Shown: one piece after another, positions 1-10,492 of the stretch
Layout: every line of letters begins with the position of its first letter
How positions within the stretch are numbered: position 1 is the first letter of the stretch
Assembly: GCF_024124765.2 (NCBI RefSeq)
Contig: NZ_JAMXSR020000002.1
Location: 891,001-955,000 of the forward strand
Length of the DNA stretch: 64,000 bases
Direction: 5' to 3'
Source of the DNA: Sphingomonas sp. H160509
GTDB lineage: Bacteria > Pseudomonadota > Alphaproteobacteria > Sphingomonadales > Sphingomonadaceae
The notes under the pieces: model-generated
Seen by the model: only the letters and a program-made list of their open reading frames with translations
Told to the model about the DNA's origin: nothing
The model's database searches: none
Position numbers and translations under genes: made by a program

Positions 1-21
1 CTCATCGCTCCGTTAGCAACG

Positions 22-163
22 TTTCCCAACTGGACCCCGGCCTTCGCCGGGGTGGTGCGTTGTAGGTGTCGCCCTCGTTGTTGATGTTCCCCCGCGGAGG
101 CGAGGGCCCAGCTAAAGCCACGGAAGCGTTCGTAACCCCGGGCCCCCGCCTTCGCGGGGGAAC
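22..163. repeat. Palindromic intergenic element, family A
   Basis: Two adjacent palindromes. The first (about 22-58) has a CCCCGGCC-TTCG-CCGGGG type stem. The second (86-163) begins with GTTCCCCCGCGGAGGC and ends with its near reverse complement. Both recur at about 9.5, 19.9, 22.7, 25.8, 31.2 and 35.8 kb. They resemble REP/BIME-type elements and could act as terminators for flanking transcripts. No gene is visible in bases 1-199. Confidence 0.75.
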
Positions 164-199
164 TAGGAGGAAGCATTAGGGGTCAGATACCCGGCCCCC

Positions 200-2029
200 T
201 CACCACCCAGTCGGCTTCCCCTTGTTCTGCACGTCCAGCCAAGCCTTCAACGGCGCGAAATACTCGACCAGCGCCGCGCCCGACATCTCCCGGCTGCCAG
301 TGAACACCTGCAACGCATCCGGCCAAGGCTTCGATTGCCCCATGCTCAGCATCGCGTTCAGCTTCGTGCCCACCGCCTTGTTGTCGTAGAACGAGCAACG
401 ATGCAGCGGCCCCTTCCAGCCGGACTGGTCGCACGCCGCCTTGTAGAACTGGAACTGCAACACCCGCGCCAGGAAGTAGCGCGTGTACGGCACCGCTGCC
501 GGGATATGGTATTTCGCGCCCGCATCGAATCTGGTCTCGTCACGTGCGACCGGCGGCTTGATCCCCTGATACTGAAGCCGCAACTGATCCCACGCCGCCT
601 GATATCCGGTCGTCGGGATCGCGCCTGAGAACACGCCCCAGCGCCATTTGTCGATCAGCAGCCCGAACGGCAGGAACGCGACCTTGTCCATCGCCTGACG
701 CAGCAGCAGCCCGATGTCCTTGTCCGCGGTCGGCACCTTCGCCTGGTCGAGCAGGCCGATTTTCACCAGATAATCCGGCGTGATCGACAGCGCGACGGTA
801 TCGCCGATCGCCTCGTGGAAGCCGTCGTTCGCACCGTTCGCATAGAGGAACGGCTGTGCCTTGTACGCGCGCTGATAGTAATTGTGGCCAAGTTCGTGGT
901 GGATCGTGACGAAGTCGTCGGCATTCACCTTCGTGCACATCTTGATCCGGATATCGTCCTTGGCGTCGATATCCCACGCCGACGCATGACAGATCACGTC
1001 GCGGTCGGCAGGCTTGGTGATCTGCGACCGCTTCCAGAACGTCTCCGGCAGCGGTGCGAAGCCGAGCGACGAATAGAAGCCCTCGCCCTGCTTCACCATC
1101 CTGAGCGGATCATAGCCCTTCGCCTTGAGCAGATCGCCGGTGTCGAAACCCAGATCCCCCGCGCCCTTCGGCGCGACGATGTCGTAGATATTGCCCCATT
1201 CCTGCGCCCACATGTTGCCGAGCAGGTCGCTGCGGATCGGCCCGGTCTTCGCCTGCACCACGTCGCCGTATTTCTCGTTCAGCTTCCACCGCGTGTAGGT
1301 GTGGAGCGCCATGTAGAGCGGCTCGACCTGCTTCCAGATCTTGTCGGTCAGCGCGGCAAACTGTTCGGGCGTCATGTCGTAGCCCGAGCGCCACAACGCA
1401 CCGACATCCTTGTAGCCCAGCTCGCGCGCGCCCTCGTTAGAGATCGCGGTCATCTTCGCATAGTCGCCGCGCATCGGCGCGCCGACCTTGTCGTTCCAGC
1501 TCGTCCACATCTCGGTCAGCTTGGCCGGATCGCGCGTCGAGCCCATCGCCGCCTCGATATCCGACCCGTTGATCGGCTTGCCGTCGAGCGTCCCCATTCC
1601 CTTGCCGTAGGAGGACGACATCTTGGTGGTCAGCGTCGACAGTTCCTCGGAAGCCCCTGCCCGCGTCGGCGCCGGTAGCGTCAGCCCGCCGCGCAGCAAG
1701 TCGAGCTTGCGCTTCGTATCGAACGACAGCCCCGGCAATGACGCATACCGCGCCGCGCCGAGCGCATACTTCACCCCGAGATCGGTCATTTCGGCGCCCG
1801 ACTTCGCCGCCAGCGCATCGGTATCGTCGGTGATGTACGTCGCGTTGACCCACGCGACGCGGTTGGCATCCAGCGAGGCCGCGGCCATCGCCTTCTCCGC
1901 CTCGGCGACGAACGCGTCCGCCTGCGCTACGGTGGGCTTACCGGTTGCGACGGGTGTGGTTTGGGTCTGCGCGGACACGGGCGCGGCAATCGCGCACGCA
2001 AGCGCGATCAGAGAGACGGTACGGATCAT
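200..2029 (-). CDS. M2-family peptidyl-dipeptidase (ACE-like), secreted
   Basis: Zinc metallopeptidase of family M2 that removes C-terminal dipeptides from peptides, expected in the periplasm. The repaired choice of start at 2029 gives 609 residues with a clean signal peptide (MIRTVSLIALACAIAAPVSA, cut before Q). An upstream in-frame extension would read through a palindromic repeat, so I reject it. The catalytic HEXXH motif is visible as IHHELGHNYY, and the downstream HEAIGD supplies the third zinc ligand Glu. Length fits bacterial M2 enzymes. The reading frame is intact, unlike many neighbours. A purine-rich stretch (GGGGAAG) sits just upstream of the start. Role in peptide scavenging is inferred from the family. 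Confidence 0.92.
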   Translation of the reverse strand: MIRTVSLIALACAIAAPVSAQTQTTPVATGKPTVAQADAFVAEAEKAMAAASLDANRVAWVNATYITDDTDALAAKSGAEMTDLGVKYALGAARYASLPGLSFDTKRKLDLLRGGLTLPAPTRAGASEELSTLTTKMSSSYGKGMGTLDGKPINGSDIEAAMGSTRDPAKLTEMWTSWNDKVGAPMRGDYAKMTAISNEGARELGYKDVGALWRSGYDMTPEQFAALTDKIWKQVEPLYMALHTYTRWKLNEKYGDVVQAKTGPIRSDLLGNMWAQEWGNIYDIVAPKGAGDLGFDTGDLLKAKGYDPLRMVKQGEGFYSSLGFAPLPETFWKRSQITKPADRDVICHASAWDIDAKDDIRIKMCTKVNADDFVTIHHELGHNYYQRAYKAQPFLYANGANDGFHEAIGDTVALSITPDYLVKIGLLDQAKVPTADKDIGLLLRQAMDKVAFLPFGLLIDKWRWGVFSGAIPTTGYQAAWDQLRLQYQGIKPPVARDETRFDAGAKYHIPAAVPYTRYFLARVLQFQFYKAACDQSGWKGPLHRCSFYDNKAVGTKLNAMLSMGQSKPWPDALQVFTGSREMSGAALVEYFAPLKAWLDVQNKGKPTGW

Positions 2030-2102
2030 GATCTTCCCCTGGATTATGCCTCCAGAGTGATACTCCGCCGTCGCCTGGTCAACAGTCTCTCGCCAGCCTT
2101 GC

Positions 2103-2233
2103 GATCCTCCCCCGCCAGGGGAAGGTGGCGCCAAAGGCAACGGAGGGGGGAGGAACGCGCAACGGAGGTGGTCGCTTACCTCCCCCTCCGTCTGGCAAGC
2201 GCCAGCCACCTCCCCCCTGGCGGGGGAGGATCG
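2103..2233. repeat. Palindromic intergenic element, family B
   Basis: A roughly 130-base inverted repeat with perfect 19-base outer arms (GATCCTCCCCCGCCAGGGG at 2103-2121 and its reverse complement ending at 2233). Internal C-rich and G-rich blocks add further pairing. It lies between the hydrolase stop and the M2 peptidase start, so it may both terminate the hydrolase transcript and sit in the peptidase promoter region. A related copy is at 51055-51180. Confidence 0.8.
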
Positions 2234-2244
2234 AGGACAGGGCG

Positions 2245-3021
2245 TCAGCCTGCAAGGAAGTCCGCGATCGCCTGGCCGAGTTCGGGCTTTACCACCGCGC
2301 TCATATGACCGCCCGGAGTCTCGACATACGTCCCGTTCGGCAATGCCGCCGCCAGGTCCGGTGCCGAACCATTATCCTGATCCTCGCCTCCGCACACGAC
2401 CAACGTCGGCTGCTGGATAGCCTTCACGGACTCGAGCGGCGTATCGACGAACGTCTCGAGGATACCGAGCAACGCGACCGGATCGCCGCCCGTCGTCTTC
2501 AGAAACGCCTCCGCCAGCCACTCCGGCGTACCCTGCACATGCTGCCCCAGCTTGGTCAGGATATTCCGGAAATGCCCGGCGCGACGCGACGTCTGGGTGA
2601 GCCCTTCGAGACCCATGCCCGAGAAGATCAAGCGCCGCGGCGTCGCGCCCGTCGCCAGCATCCGCGAGGTCGTCCGCGCACCCAGCGAATACCCGCCAAG
2701 GTCATAGTCCGTCAGCCCAAGATGCGCGACCAGCGCGTGGCCATCCTCCGTCAGCGCATCCGCCGGATACGCTTCGAGCCCGTGCGGCTTGGCGGTTTCG
2801 CCGTGCGCGCGCAGGTCCGGCATGATCACACGAAAGCCCTTGGCGGCGATCTTGGCGGCATGGCCATAGCGGATCCAGTTGGTCTTCGCGTTGGAGAAAT
2901 AGCCGTGGATCAACACCACCGGCCGCCCCTCGCCTACCTCCCGCCACGCGATCCGCGTGCCGTCGAAGCTCTCGAAAAACTGCGTCTCGGTCGGGGTGCT
3001 GGCCACGGTCATATCCTGCAT
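2245..3021 (-). CDS. Alpha/beta hydrolase
   Basis: 258-residue alpha/beta-hydrolase-fold enzyme, cytoplasmic by lack of a signal peptide. The oxyanion-hole motif is VVLIHGYFSN near residue 36. The nucleophile elbow is GGYSLGAR (Ser of G-x-S-x-G near residue 115). A likely acidic member is in CGGEDQDNG and the catalytic His in PGGHMSAV near the C-terminus. Substrate cannot be told from sequence; an esterase or C-C hydrolase role is equally possible. Start could be Met1 or Met4. The frame is intact. Confidence 0.88.
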   Translation of the reverse strand: MQDMTVASTPTETQFFESFDGTRIAWREVGEGRPVVLIHGYFSNAKTNWIRYGHAAKIAAKGFRVIMPDLRAHGETAKPHGLEAYPADALTEDGHALVAHLGLTDYDLGGYSLGARTTSRMLATGATPRRLIFSGMGLEGLTQTSRRAGHFRNILTKLGQHVQGTPEWLAEAFLKTTGGDPVALLGILETFVDTPLESVKAIQQPTLVVCGGEDQDNGSAPDLAAALPNGTYVETPGGHMSAVVKPELGQAIADFLAG

Positions 3022-3112
3022 TGGTTCGCCGCCAATTCGTAGCCGCCGCCGCCCAAGTCAACCCGCGCCCTCGTCTTCCGCGGCTTCCAACGTCGAGCGA
3101 GCCTGGAGCCCC

Positions 3113-3146
3113 AAACGAAAACGGGCGACCCGAAGGCCGCCCGTTC
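3113..3146 (-). terminator. Rho-independent terminator of the adhesin gene
   Basis: Hairpin with arms AACGGGCG (3120-3127) and CGCCCGTT (3138-3145) and a short loop. On the minus strand it is followed by a T-containing tract (GTTTTCGTTT). It lies about 20 bases after the adhesin stop codon. Confidence 0.75.
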
Positions 3147-3165
3147 CCAACTTCCAAAGACAGGA

Positions 3166-6100
3166 TCAGAACTGATACCCGATCCCGCCCGATGCACCGG
3201 CACGGCCCTGCGAGTCATAGGTGCCGCTCAGCTTGACGACCGTGTGGCCATCGCTGAACGCCTTCGACATCCCGACCGCGACCGCCGACTGGCCGGCATA
3301 GGTGCCGCCACCCATCGCGATCATCCCCTTGCCCGCTTCATACGCCTGCGGGAGTCCGGCTGCTGCCAGCGCGTTGGAGGTCCCGGCGAAGCTGTCCCGG
3401 CGGAGGTTGCGCAGATCGAAGTCGAGCGCCGCGATCCGTCCGTCGGTATAGGCGTTCGCCTGCGTCACCGCAGAGTTGATGCCCGAGTTCAGCTGCCCGA
3501 CGTTGACCGCGTCGGTGGTCGACACGCCCGCCGCGACGTTGCTCAGCACGGTTGCCTGACCGCCTGCGTTGAACGTCACGTTGGTACGCGAAGGACCGTA
3601 TTGCACCGAGTTGCTACCCAGCGCGAGCGCACTGTTCGCGGTGCCCTGTGCTGTCGCGACCGCCTGGTTGGTGGTGTAGAGCTGCCCACCGTTCACCGCT
3701 TCGGCAGACCCCGCCGCGACCGTACCTGCGGCCACGTTGGCGATCGTCACCGGCGCCGCCGCATTGCCGCCCGCCAGCGTCACGGTGTTGGTCCGCACGC
3801 CGTTGGCATCGGTGTTGTACGACACTGCGTTCACCGCCGTCAGCGCCAGGGCATAGACCTGCCCGCCATTGACCGCGTCGGTCGAACCCGCCGCGATCGA
3901 GCCGCCCGCGACGTTGTGCAGGCCGACGGGGCCAGCCGCCGCACCGACCAGCGTCAGGTCGTTGGTCTTCGTGCCGCCGTTCGGCGTGGTGGCGCTGCCG
4001 GGGTTGGAGTATTGCACCGGCCCGGTCGCACCGTTGCTGATCTGGTTGCCCAGGTTGGTGATCGCGGTCGTATTGTTCGCCACCTGCGTGTTGGTCGCCG
4101 CAAGCTGCGCGCCGTTGACCGCGTCGGTCGACCCGGCGGCAACGTTGCCCGCCGCGACGTTGGTGATGACCGTCCCGCCGGCACCGCCGAGCGTGATCGA
4201 GTTCTTCGTGCCGTTGTCGTACTGGACGGTGGTGGTGCCCAGTGCCGCGACCTGCGCCGCGACCCCTGCGACCTGGCCGACGTTGGCGGCATCGGTCGCC
4301 GCGGTGCCTGCCGCAACGTTGGTGATCTGGCGAGCGCCACCGGCCGACCCGACCGACACTTCACCGACCGAGTTCTGCAAGCCCGCGAGCCCCAGCGCGG
4401 CGTAGCCGAGCGTACCGCCACGAAGCGCCGAGGAGCCGGTGCCGATGGCAACGCTGTTGTCCGCGGTGGCGGTCGCTTCCGGCCCGATCGCGATGCTGTC
4501 GGTACCCGTCACGACGCTGTCGCCGCGGGTCGAGAGAACCCGGAAATACCGGATGCCCGCACCGCCGTTGATCGCACCATCGACCGCGTCGAAGACCGAC
4601 TGGACGTTGCCATATTGCACCCCGCCGAACCCGATCGAGGCGAGTACGCGGTTGGTGGCCGCGTCGTAGCTCGACAGTCCACCCAGGCCTGCCGCGACGC
4701 TGGTGCCGAGCCCGACGAGCTGCCCGCCGTTGACCGCTTCGGTCGACCCTGCCGCAAGCGTTCCCGCTGCGACGTTGCCGAGCACGACCGGCGCGTTGCC
4801 TGCCCCACCCAGCGTTACGCGCGTCCGGGTCGGATCGTCATACTGCACCGACAGCGCGGCGAGATTGCCGACCTGGCCGGCAACGGTTGCCAGCTGGCCA
4901 CCGTTGACCGCATCGGTCGAGCCGGCCGCCACCACGCCGTTGCCGACATTGTGCAAGGCGACGGCACCAGCCGCACCTCCGACGAGCGTCACGTCGTTCG
5001 ACGGTACGCCGCCATTCGGCGTGGTCGGTGCACCTGCGCTCGAATATTGGAGCGCACCGATCGCGCCATTCGCGATGTTCGTCGTCAAGTTCGAGACGTT
5101 GGTATTGGTGGCGAACAGCTGGCTGCCGTTGACCGCCTCGGTCGAGGTCGCACCGAGCGCGCCTGCCGCGACGTTGCCGATCACGACGGGAGCTGCGCCC
5201 GTACTGACGCCGCCAAGCGTGATCCGCGAGCGGCCGACATCGTCATACTGCACCGCGAGTGCCGACAGGCCGCTGACTTGTCCGGAGACACTGGCGAGCT
5301 GACCACCGTTGACCGCATCGGTCGATCCCACCGCGACATTGCCATTCGCGACATTGTGCAATCCGACCGGGCCAGCCGCCGCACCGACCAGCGCGACGTC
5401 GTTGCTCGGCACGCCGCCATTGGGCGTGGTCGGCGTCGCGGCGTTGGAATATTGCACCGCGCCGATGCCGCCATTGCTGATGTTGGTGGTCAGGTTGGTC
5501 AGCGCGGTGTTGGTGTTGGTGACGTTGGTATTGGTCGCGAACAGCTGGCTGCCGTTCACTGCTTCGGTCGAGGTTGCGCCCAGCGTCCCCGCCGCGACGT
5601 TGCCGAGCACGACGGGTGCGGCACCAGCCCCGCCGAAGGTCACGCGCGACCGGCTGAGGTCGTCATACTGCACCGCCAAACCGTTCAGTGTGCCGACCTG
5701 CCCCGAGACCAGGGCAAGCTGACCGCCATTGACCGCGTCGGTCGAACCCACCGCGACCGCGCCATCCGCGACATTGTGCAGAGCGACCGCGCCGGCGGCA
5801 CCGCCCACCAGCGTGGCGTCGTTCGACGGCACGCCACCGTTCGGCGTGGTCGGTGCACCCGCGCTGGAATATTGCAGCGCACCGATCGCGCCGTTGGCGA
5901 TGTTGGTCGTCAGGTTGGTGACGTTGGTGTTGGTCGCGAACAGCTGACTGCCGTTGACCGCATCCGTGGAGGTCGCGCCGAGCGCACCTGCCGCGACGTT
6001 GCCGAGCCCGACCGGTGCCGCACCGAAGCCGCCCAAAGTCACGCGGGCGCGGGTCGCATCGTCATACTGGACCGCCAGTGTGTTGAGCGTGCCCACCTGA

Positions 6101-7900
6101 TCGACGACCGTCGACAGCTGACCGCCGTTGACGGCATCGGTCGATCCCGTCGCGACGACACCCGCGGCGACATTGTGCAGCCCGACCGGTCCTGCAGCCG
6201 CACCGACCAGCGCGACGTCGTTGCTCGGCACGCCGCCATTCGGCACGGTCGGCGTCGCGGCGTTCGAATACTGGACGGCGCCGATGCCACCATTGCTGAT
6301 GTTGGTGGTCAGGTTCGTCAGCGCGGTGTTGGTGTTGGTGACGTTGGTGTTGGTCGCGAACAACTGGCTGCCGTTCACCGCATCGGTCGAGGTCGCACCG
6401 AGCGCACCTGCCGCGACGTTGGTCAACGCGACGGGCGCCGCGCCAGTCCCGACACCGCCCAACGTCGCCCGCGTCCGCGTCGCGTCGTCATACTGGACGG
6501 CGAGCCCGGCCAGCGTGCCGACCTGATCCGTCACGGTCGACAATTGTCCGCCGTTGACCGCGTCGGTCGATCCGGCGGCAACGACGCCATTGGCGACATT
6601 GTGCAGCCCGACCGGGCCCGCCGCGACACCGACCAGGGCAGCGTCGTTGGAGGGAACGCCGCCATTCGGAACGGTCGGCGTCGCGGCGTTGGAATATTGC
6701 AGCGCGCCGATCGCGCCGTTGCTGATGTTGGTCGTCAGGTTCGTGACGTTGGCGTTGGTCGCGAACAGCTGGCTGCCGTTGACCGCATCGGTCGAGGTCG
6801 CGCCGAGCGTGCCTGCCGCAACGTTGCGCAGCGCCACCGCCGGCGCGCCGGTACCGGCTCCCCCAGCGTCACGCTGGTACGGGTCGCACCGTCATATTGG
6901 ACCGCACCGCTTGCGAGCGTGCCGATCTGCGCCTGGACGCCGGTGAGCTGGGCGACGTTGACCGCATCGGTTGCCGCGGTGCCCGCCGCGACGTTGGTGA
7001 TCTGGCGTTCGGCACCCGCCGCGCCGACCGAGACTTCGCCGGCCGAGTTCTGGGGAAAAGCGAGCCCGATCGCGGTATAGCCGGTTGCGGCCGCCCGCGA
7101 GGATACGCTGCCCGCGCCTAGCGCGACGCCGTTCGCTGCGGTCGCACTGGCACCGGTGCCGAGAGCGATCGCGCCGGTTGCATTGTCGGCGACCTGCGCC
7201 TGGCCGCCGAATGCGATCGCGCCAACCGCGCCCGCTCCGGTCCGAGCGGAGTTGCCGAACGCGATGGCATTGGGATCGGCTGCGAAGGCCTCGAATCCGT
7301 TCGCCCCGAGGCCGGTGATCCGATTGCCGCCGATCGCGATACCGGCCGGATTACGCAAGGTGAACCCGTCCGCCTGGGTGACGCAGGAGTCGTTCGGGCC
7401 GACCGCGACGCCATTGGAGTTGAGCACCGACAACGTGAGCGGCGCATTGTTCGCCGCATCGTTCAGGATACCGGCAACGTCGATGCTGAGCGCCGGGGTC
7501 GGCACGCTCGGCAGGTTGGCAACGAGCGGCGGCAGACCGAGAACGGACACCGTCAGTACCCCGGAGATGCTCTTCACGTTGCTGAGGATCGGGTTGACGG
7601 TGCTCTGGACCGGGGTTGCGATGCCGGTAACGACCGGGCTGAGGATGTCCGTGACTACCGAACGCGGTAGGCTGACCCCGAGCAGGCTCCAACGATGTTC
7701 GGCGCGGGCGTCGTCTGCGCCGACGCCGACTGCGCCGCGAACAGCGACGTGGTCGCCAGCCCGATCAACGAAGCGCCATCGCGCAGGCGGCGCAGCGTGC
7801 GGGTAAAGGTGGGCGACTTTGCAGGATGCGAAGCGAACGTCTTGGCGCCAGTCGGCGTCACGGCGTCTCGATTCTGCGGGCGAACAAACGCGTTGGACAT
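3166..7900 (-). CDS. Trimeric autotransporter adhesin (YadA-like)
   Basis: Surface adhesin of the type Vc family, about 1578 residues after repair. Start at 7900 is chosen because GGAGG lies 7 bases upstream. The N-terminus is an extended signal peptide of about 63 residues ending in AAQSASAQ. Next come YadA head-type repeats of the form xAIAxGxxA (for example [26 protein letters not shown]). A long stalk follows with recurrent [14 protein letters not shown] and VAAG motifs. The C-terminal anchor (about 85 residues) ends in GGIGYQF, the terminal Phe typical of outer-membrane beta-barrels. Two single-base losses break it: C-run at 7676-7679 (4, expected 5) and C-run at 6860-6864 (5, expected 6); the frames on both sides continue the same protein. 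Function as an adhesin is from the family. Confidence 0.9.
4900..6720 (-). repeat. Tandem repeats inside the adhesin stalk
   Basis: About five tandem units of roughly 400-430 bases, each encoding a PNGGVPSND block, a HNVA block, a [10 protein letters not shown] block, an AVQYDD block and a [14 protein letters not shown] block. Unit marks (PNGGVPSND) lie near 4990, 5400, 5820, 6220 and 6650. A diverged unit (PNGGTKTND) lies near 3960. Units are similar but not identical. Confidence 0.85.
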
Positions 7901-8276
7901 CAAACAACCTCCACTGACGACTGCAACAGCAGCCCTGATTTTCCGCATCGTCGAACTCTAGATTCGACTATCGGAACGGGAGGATGTTCACCCCTGTAAT
8001 ACTAACAGTCTGTTACCGTAATAAATAAGCATAGATACGGAACAGACAAAGCAAGTTATCGTTATTCTACACAACTTAAATCCATATCGATCGGAAGATA
8101 AAACCGTTCTTGTTGCATAGATCGCGTTTGCGACCAGACTGTTGCTGTATCCGGTATTTCGGATCGTTAATGATCACATCCAAATTGGTCGCTATCCAAC
8201 CGCCCCAGCAAAATCACCGCAATTCGGTTCGATCGGTGACTTCGGTCGCTCGCACTCGTCATGGGACGCGGATCGC
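7901..8276. promoter_or_regulatory. AT-richer intergenic region upstream of the adhesin
   Basis: No gene recognised between the adhesin start and the asd terminator. Bases about 7970-8160 are distinctly AT-rich for this window, as expected for a strong or regulated promoter reading into the adhesin. On the minus strand TTGCTT (near 8050) and TATGCT (near 8030) could be -35/-10 elements, but the 15-base spacing is short and I am not confident in them. Confidence 0.35.
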
Positions 8277-8313
8277 AAAACCGCGCCGTCACACGAGGTG
8301 ACGACGCGGTTTC
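8277..8313 (-). terminator. Hairpin terminator after asd (bidirectional)
   Basis: Arms CCGCGCCGTCAC (8281-8292) and GTGACGACGCGG (8298-8309) pair with one mismatch around an ACGAG loop. AAAA precedes and TTT follows, so it could terminate either strand. It lies about 50 bases downstream of the asd stop. Confidence 0.65.
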
Positions 8314-8358
8314 GATCGGTCTTTTGGAGCGTGCTGGAGGCGCGATGGCCCCGCCCGA

Positions 8359-9384
8359 CTACGCCCTCTGCAGATGCCGGCGCCCGAGCAACTCCGCGAT
8401 CTGCACCGCGTTCAGTGCCGCCCCCTTGCGAAGGTTGTCGCTGACGCACCACAGGTTCAGGCCGTTCTCGACGGTCGGATCCTCGCGCACGCGGCTGATG
8501 TAGGTCGCGAAGTCGCCGACGCACTCGATCGGCGTAATGTAGCCGCCGTCCTCGCGCTTATCGACCAGCATGATGCCGGGCGCCTCGCGGAGGATGTTCT
8601 GCGCTTCCTCGGCCGAGATCTCGTTCTCGAACTCGATGTTGATCGATTCCGAATGGCCGACGAACACGGGTACGCGGACGCAGGTCGCGGTGACCTTGAT
8701 CTTCTTGTCGAGGATCTTCTTGGTCTCGACCACCATCTTCCACTCTTCCTTGGTCGAGCCGTCGTCGAGGAAGCTGTCGATATGCGGGATCACGTTGAAC
8801 GCGATCTGCTTGGTGAACAGCTTGGGCTCTGCGGGATCGCCGACGAAGATGTTGCGGCTCTGCTCGAACAGCTCGTCCATGCCCGCCTTGCCCGCGCCGG
8901 AGACCGACTGGTAGGTCGAGACGACCACGCGCAGGATCTTCGCCGCGTCGTGCAACGGCTTCAGCGCGACGACCATCTGCGCGGTCGAGCAGTTCGGGTT
9001 GGCGATGATGTTGCGGACCTTGTAGCCGTCGATCGCCTCGGGATTTACCTCGGGCACGATCAGCGGCACGTCGGGGTCCATGCGGTAGAGCGACGAATTG
9101 TCGATCACGACGCAGCCGGCAGCCGCCGCGATCGGCGCGTAGATCGCCGAACCCTCGGAGCCGATCGCGAACAGCGCCATGTCCCAGCCGTTCCAGTCGA
9201 AATGCTCGATGTTCGTGCATTTGATCTGCTTGCCGGTGTCGCCGTAATCGACCATCAACCCCTGGCTGCGCGACGACGCGACGCAGGCGATCTCGTCCGC
9301 CGGAAACTGGCGCTCCGCCAGGATGTTGAGGATCTCACGCCCGACATTGCCGGTCGCACCTGCGACCACCACCCGATAACCCAT
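8359..9384 (-). CDS. asd: Aspartate-semialdehyde dehydrogenase
   Basis: 341 residues, full length. Reduces aspartyl phosphate to aspartate semialdehyde in the lysine, methionine, threonine and diaminopimelate pathway. The N-terminal NADP-binding motif is GATGNVGREI (residues 9-18). The catalytic Cys is in NPNCSTAQM near residue 133. A substrate-binding QSVSGAGKAGMDEL block follows. The frame is intact and the gene stands alone, with palindromic repeats upstream and a hairpin downstream. Confidence 0.97.
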   Translation of the reverse strand: MGYRVVVAGATGNVGREILNILAERQFPADEIACVASSRSQGLMVDYGDTGKQIKCTNIEHFDWNGWDMALFAIGSEGSAIYAPIAAAAGCVVIDNSSLYRMDPDVPLIVPEVNPEAIDGYKVRNIIANPNCSTAQMVVALKPLHDAAKILRVVVSTYQSVSGAGKAGMDELFEQSRNIFVGDPAEPKLFTKQIAFNVIPHIDSFLDDGSTKEEWKMVVETKKILDKKIKVTATCVRVPVFVGHSESINIEFENEISAEEAQNILREAPGIMLVDKREDGGYITPIECVGDFATYISRVREDPTVENGLNLWCVSDNLRKGAALNAVQIAELLGRRHLQRA

Positions 9385-9527
9385 GTCTTAACTCCGATTG
9401 GACTTGGGCGGGCAGTACCGACGTTGCGCGGCGAGGTCCAACGGCTTTCGACTTGTTGCGCGGATAGGGGAGTTTGGGGGTAGTCGAGGTTTGGCCGGAC
9501 CTGGGAGACGGCACCCCTCCCTTCCGT

Positions 9528-9735
9528 GTTCTCCCGCGAAGGCGGGAGCCCAGTCTGGGCCCCCGCCTTCGCGGGGGAACAAGCTAGTGCTCGGCAAAAT
9601 GGATCAGCACCTGTCCAGCAGTAGCACCACCCCGGCGGAGGCCGGGGCCCAGTTGGGGGACGTTGCTAATTGAGCGCTGCGGTCCATTACTGCGACCTTT
9701 CCAACTGGGCCCCGGCCTTCGCCGGGGTGGTGTGT
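9528..9735. repeat. Palindromic intergenic elements, family A (three units)
   Basis: Three palindromes fill the 385-base gap between asd and the MgtC gene: 9528-9580 (GTTCTCCCGCGAAGGCGGGA and partner), 9624-9660, and 9699-9735 in the opposite orientation to the second. Bases 9661-9698 between the last two are nearly the same as the matching spacer at about 19900, so the pair behaves as one composite unit. No gene is seen here. Confidence 0.75.
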
Positions 9736-9769
9736 TGGGGAAGGTGCACAGCTAGATCCGCCCCCCGCC

Positions 9770-10486
9770 TCAATCGTGCGTACGCGCCTGCCACGTCGCA
9801 TGCTCGATCCCGTGCACCTTCGCGAGGTGATCCGTGATCGCATCCAGCTCTTCCGCCGGCACGTTCGTCGCCACCAGCGTCGCCGCAATCTCCACCCGGT
9901 CCTCCCCCCGCTCGGTCACGTCCAGCTCCGCCACCTGCAACTGCGCCGCCTCCAGATGCTCGACCACCAGATCGCCGATCGGCCCCGCATCCGCCGCCGC
10001 CACCGTCACCATCACGCTATACGTAGCCTCGATCGTCCGCCCCTCGGTCGGGATTCGGTTGATCCCGTCGACCAGTGGCCGCAGCGCGGTGTTCGCCAGC
10101 AGCACGACGAAGGTGAGCAACCCCGCCTCTGCGATCATGTCGCTGCCCGCGCACGACCCCACCGCCGCCGAGCACCAGAGCGTCGCCGCAGTGTTCAGCC
10201 CGCGAACGTTCATCCCCTCCTTCATGATCACGCCCGCGCCGAGGAAGCCGATCCCCGACACGACATAGGCGATGATCCGGATCGACTCGACGTCGCCGCC
10301 CAGCCGTTGCCCGAGATCGACGAACGCCGCCGACCCGAGCGCGACCAGCGTGTTCGTCCGCAACCCCGCGGTTCGCTGGCGATATTGCCGTTCCGCCCCG
10401 ATCAGCGTCCCGAACACGAACGCGGCGATATAGCTCACCACCGTGTCGAGGAACGGCCACAGGTGAAACGTCTCGACGAACCGCAT
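9770..10486 (-). CDS. MgtC/SapB-family membrane protein
   Basis: 238 residues. The N-terminal half carries about four membrane segments with the family signature: GTLIGAERQYRQRTAGLRTN, then ALGSAAFV, then GIGFLGAGVIMKEG and RGLNTAATLW. The C-terminal half (about 150-238) is a soluble ACT-like domain. In other bacteria MgtC proteins modulate the F-ATPase or respond to low magnesium; whether this one does is unknown. It starts 6 bases after the stop codon of the S9 peptidase gene on the same strand, so the two are probably cotranscribed. Confidence 0.88.
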   Translation of the reverse strand: MRFVETFHLWPFLDTVVSYIAAFVFGTLIGAERQYRQRTAGLRTNTLVALGSAAFVDLGQRLGGDVESIRIIAYVVSGIGFLGAGVIMKEGMNVRGLNTAATLWCSAAVGSCAGSDMIAEAGLLTFVVLLANTALRPLVDGINRIPTEGRTIEATYSVMVTVAAADAGPIGDLVVEHLEAAQLQVAELDVTERGEDRVEIAATLVATNVPAEELDAITDHLAKVHGIEHATWQARTHD

Positions 10487-10492
10487 CGGAAA

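Noticed and set aside
3244..7080. A long open frame on the plus strand opposite the adhesin gene
   Set aside because: It is the antisense shadow of the repetitive, high-GC adhesin gene: Arg/Asp-rich, no family resemblance, no ribosome binding site. The minus-strand protein has a clear YadA layout.
7676..7679. Phase variation of the adhesin by a homopolymer near its start
   Set aside because: The C4 run after the signal peptide fits phase variation, but the same kind of indel appears in about 27 genes here, including essential ones, so it cannot be taken as a specific switch.
9528..9735. CRISPR array
   Set aside because: The repeats are palindromes with inverted, unequal spacing and no regular direct repeats or spacers, and there are no cas genes.
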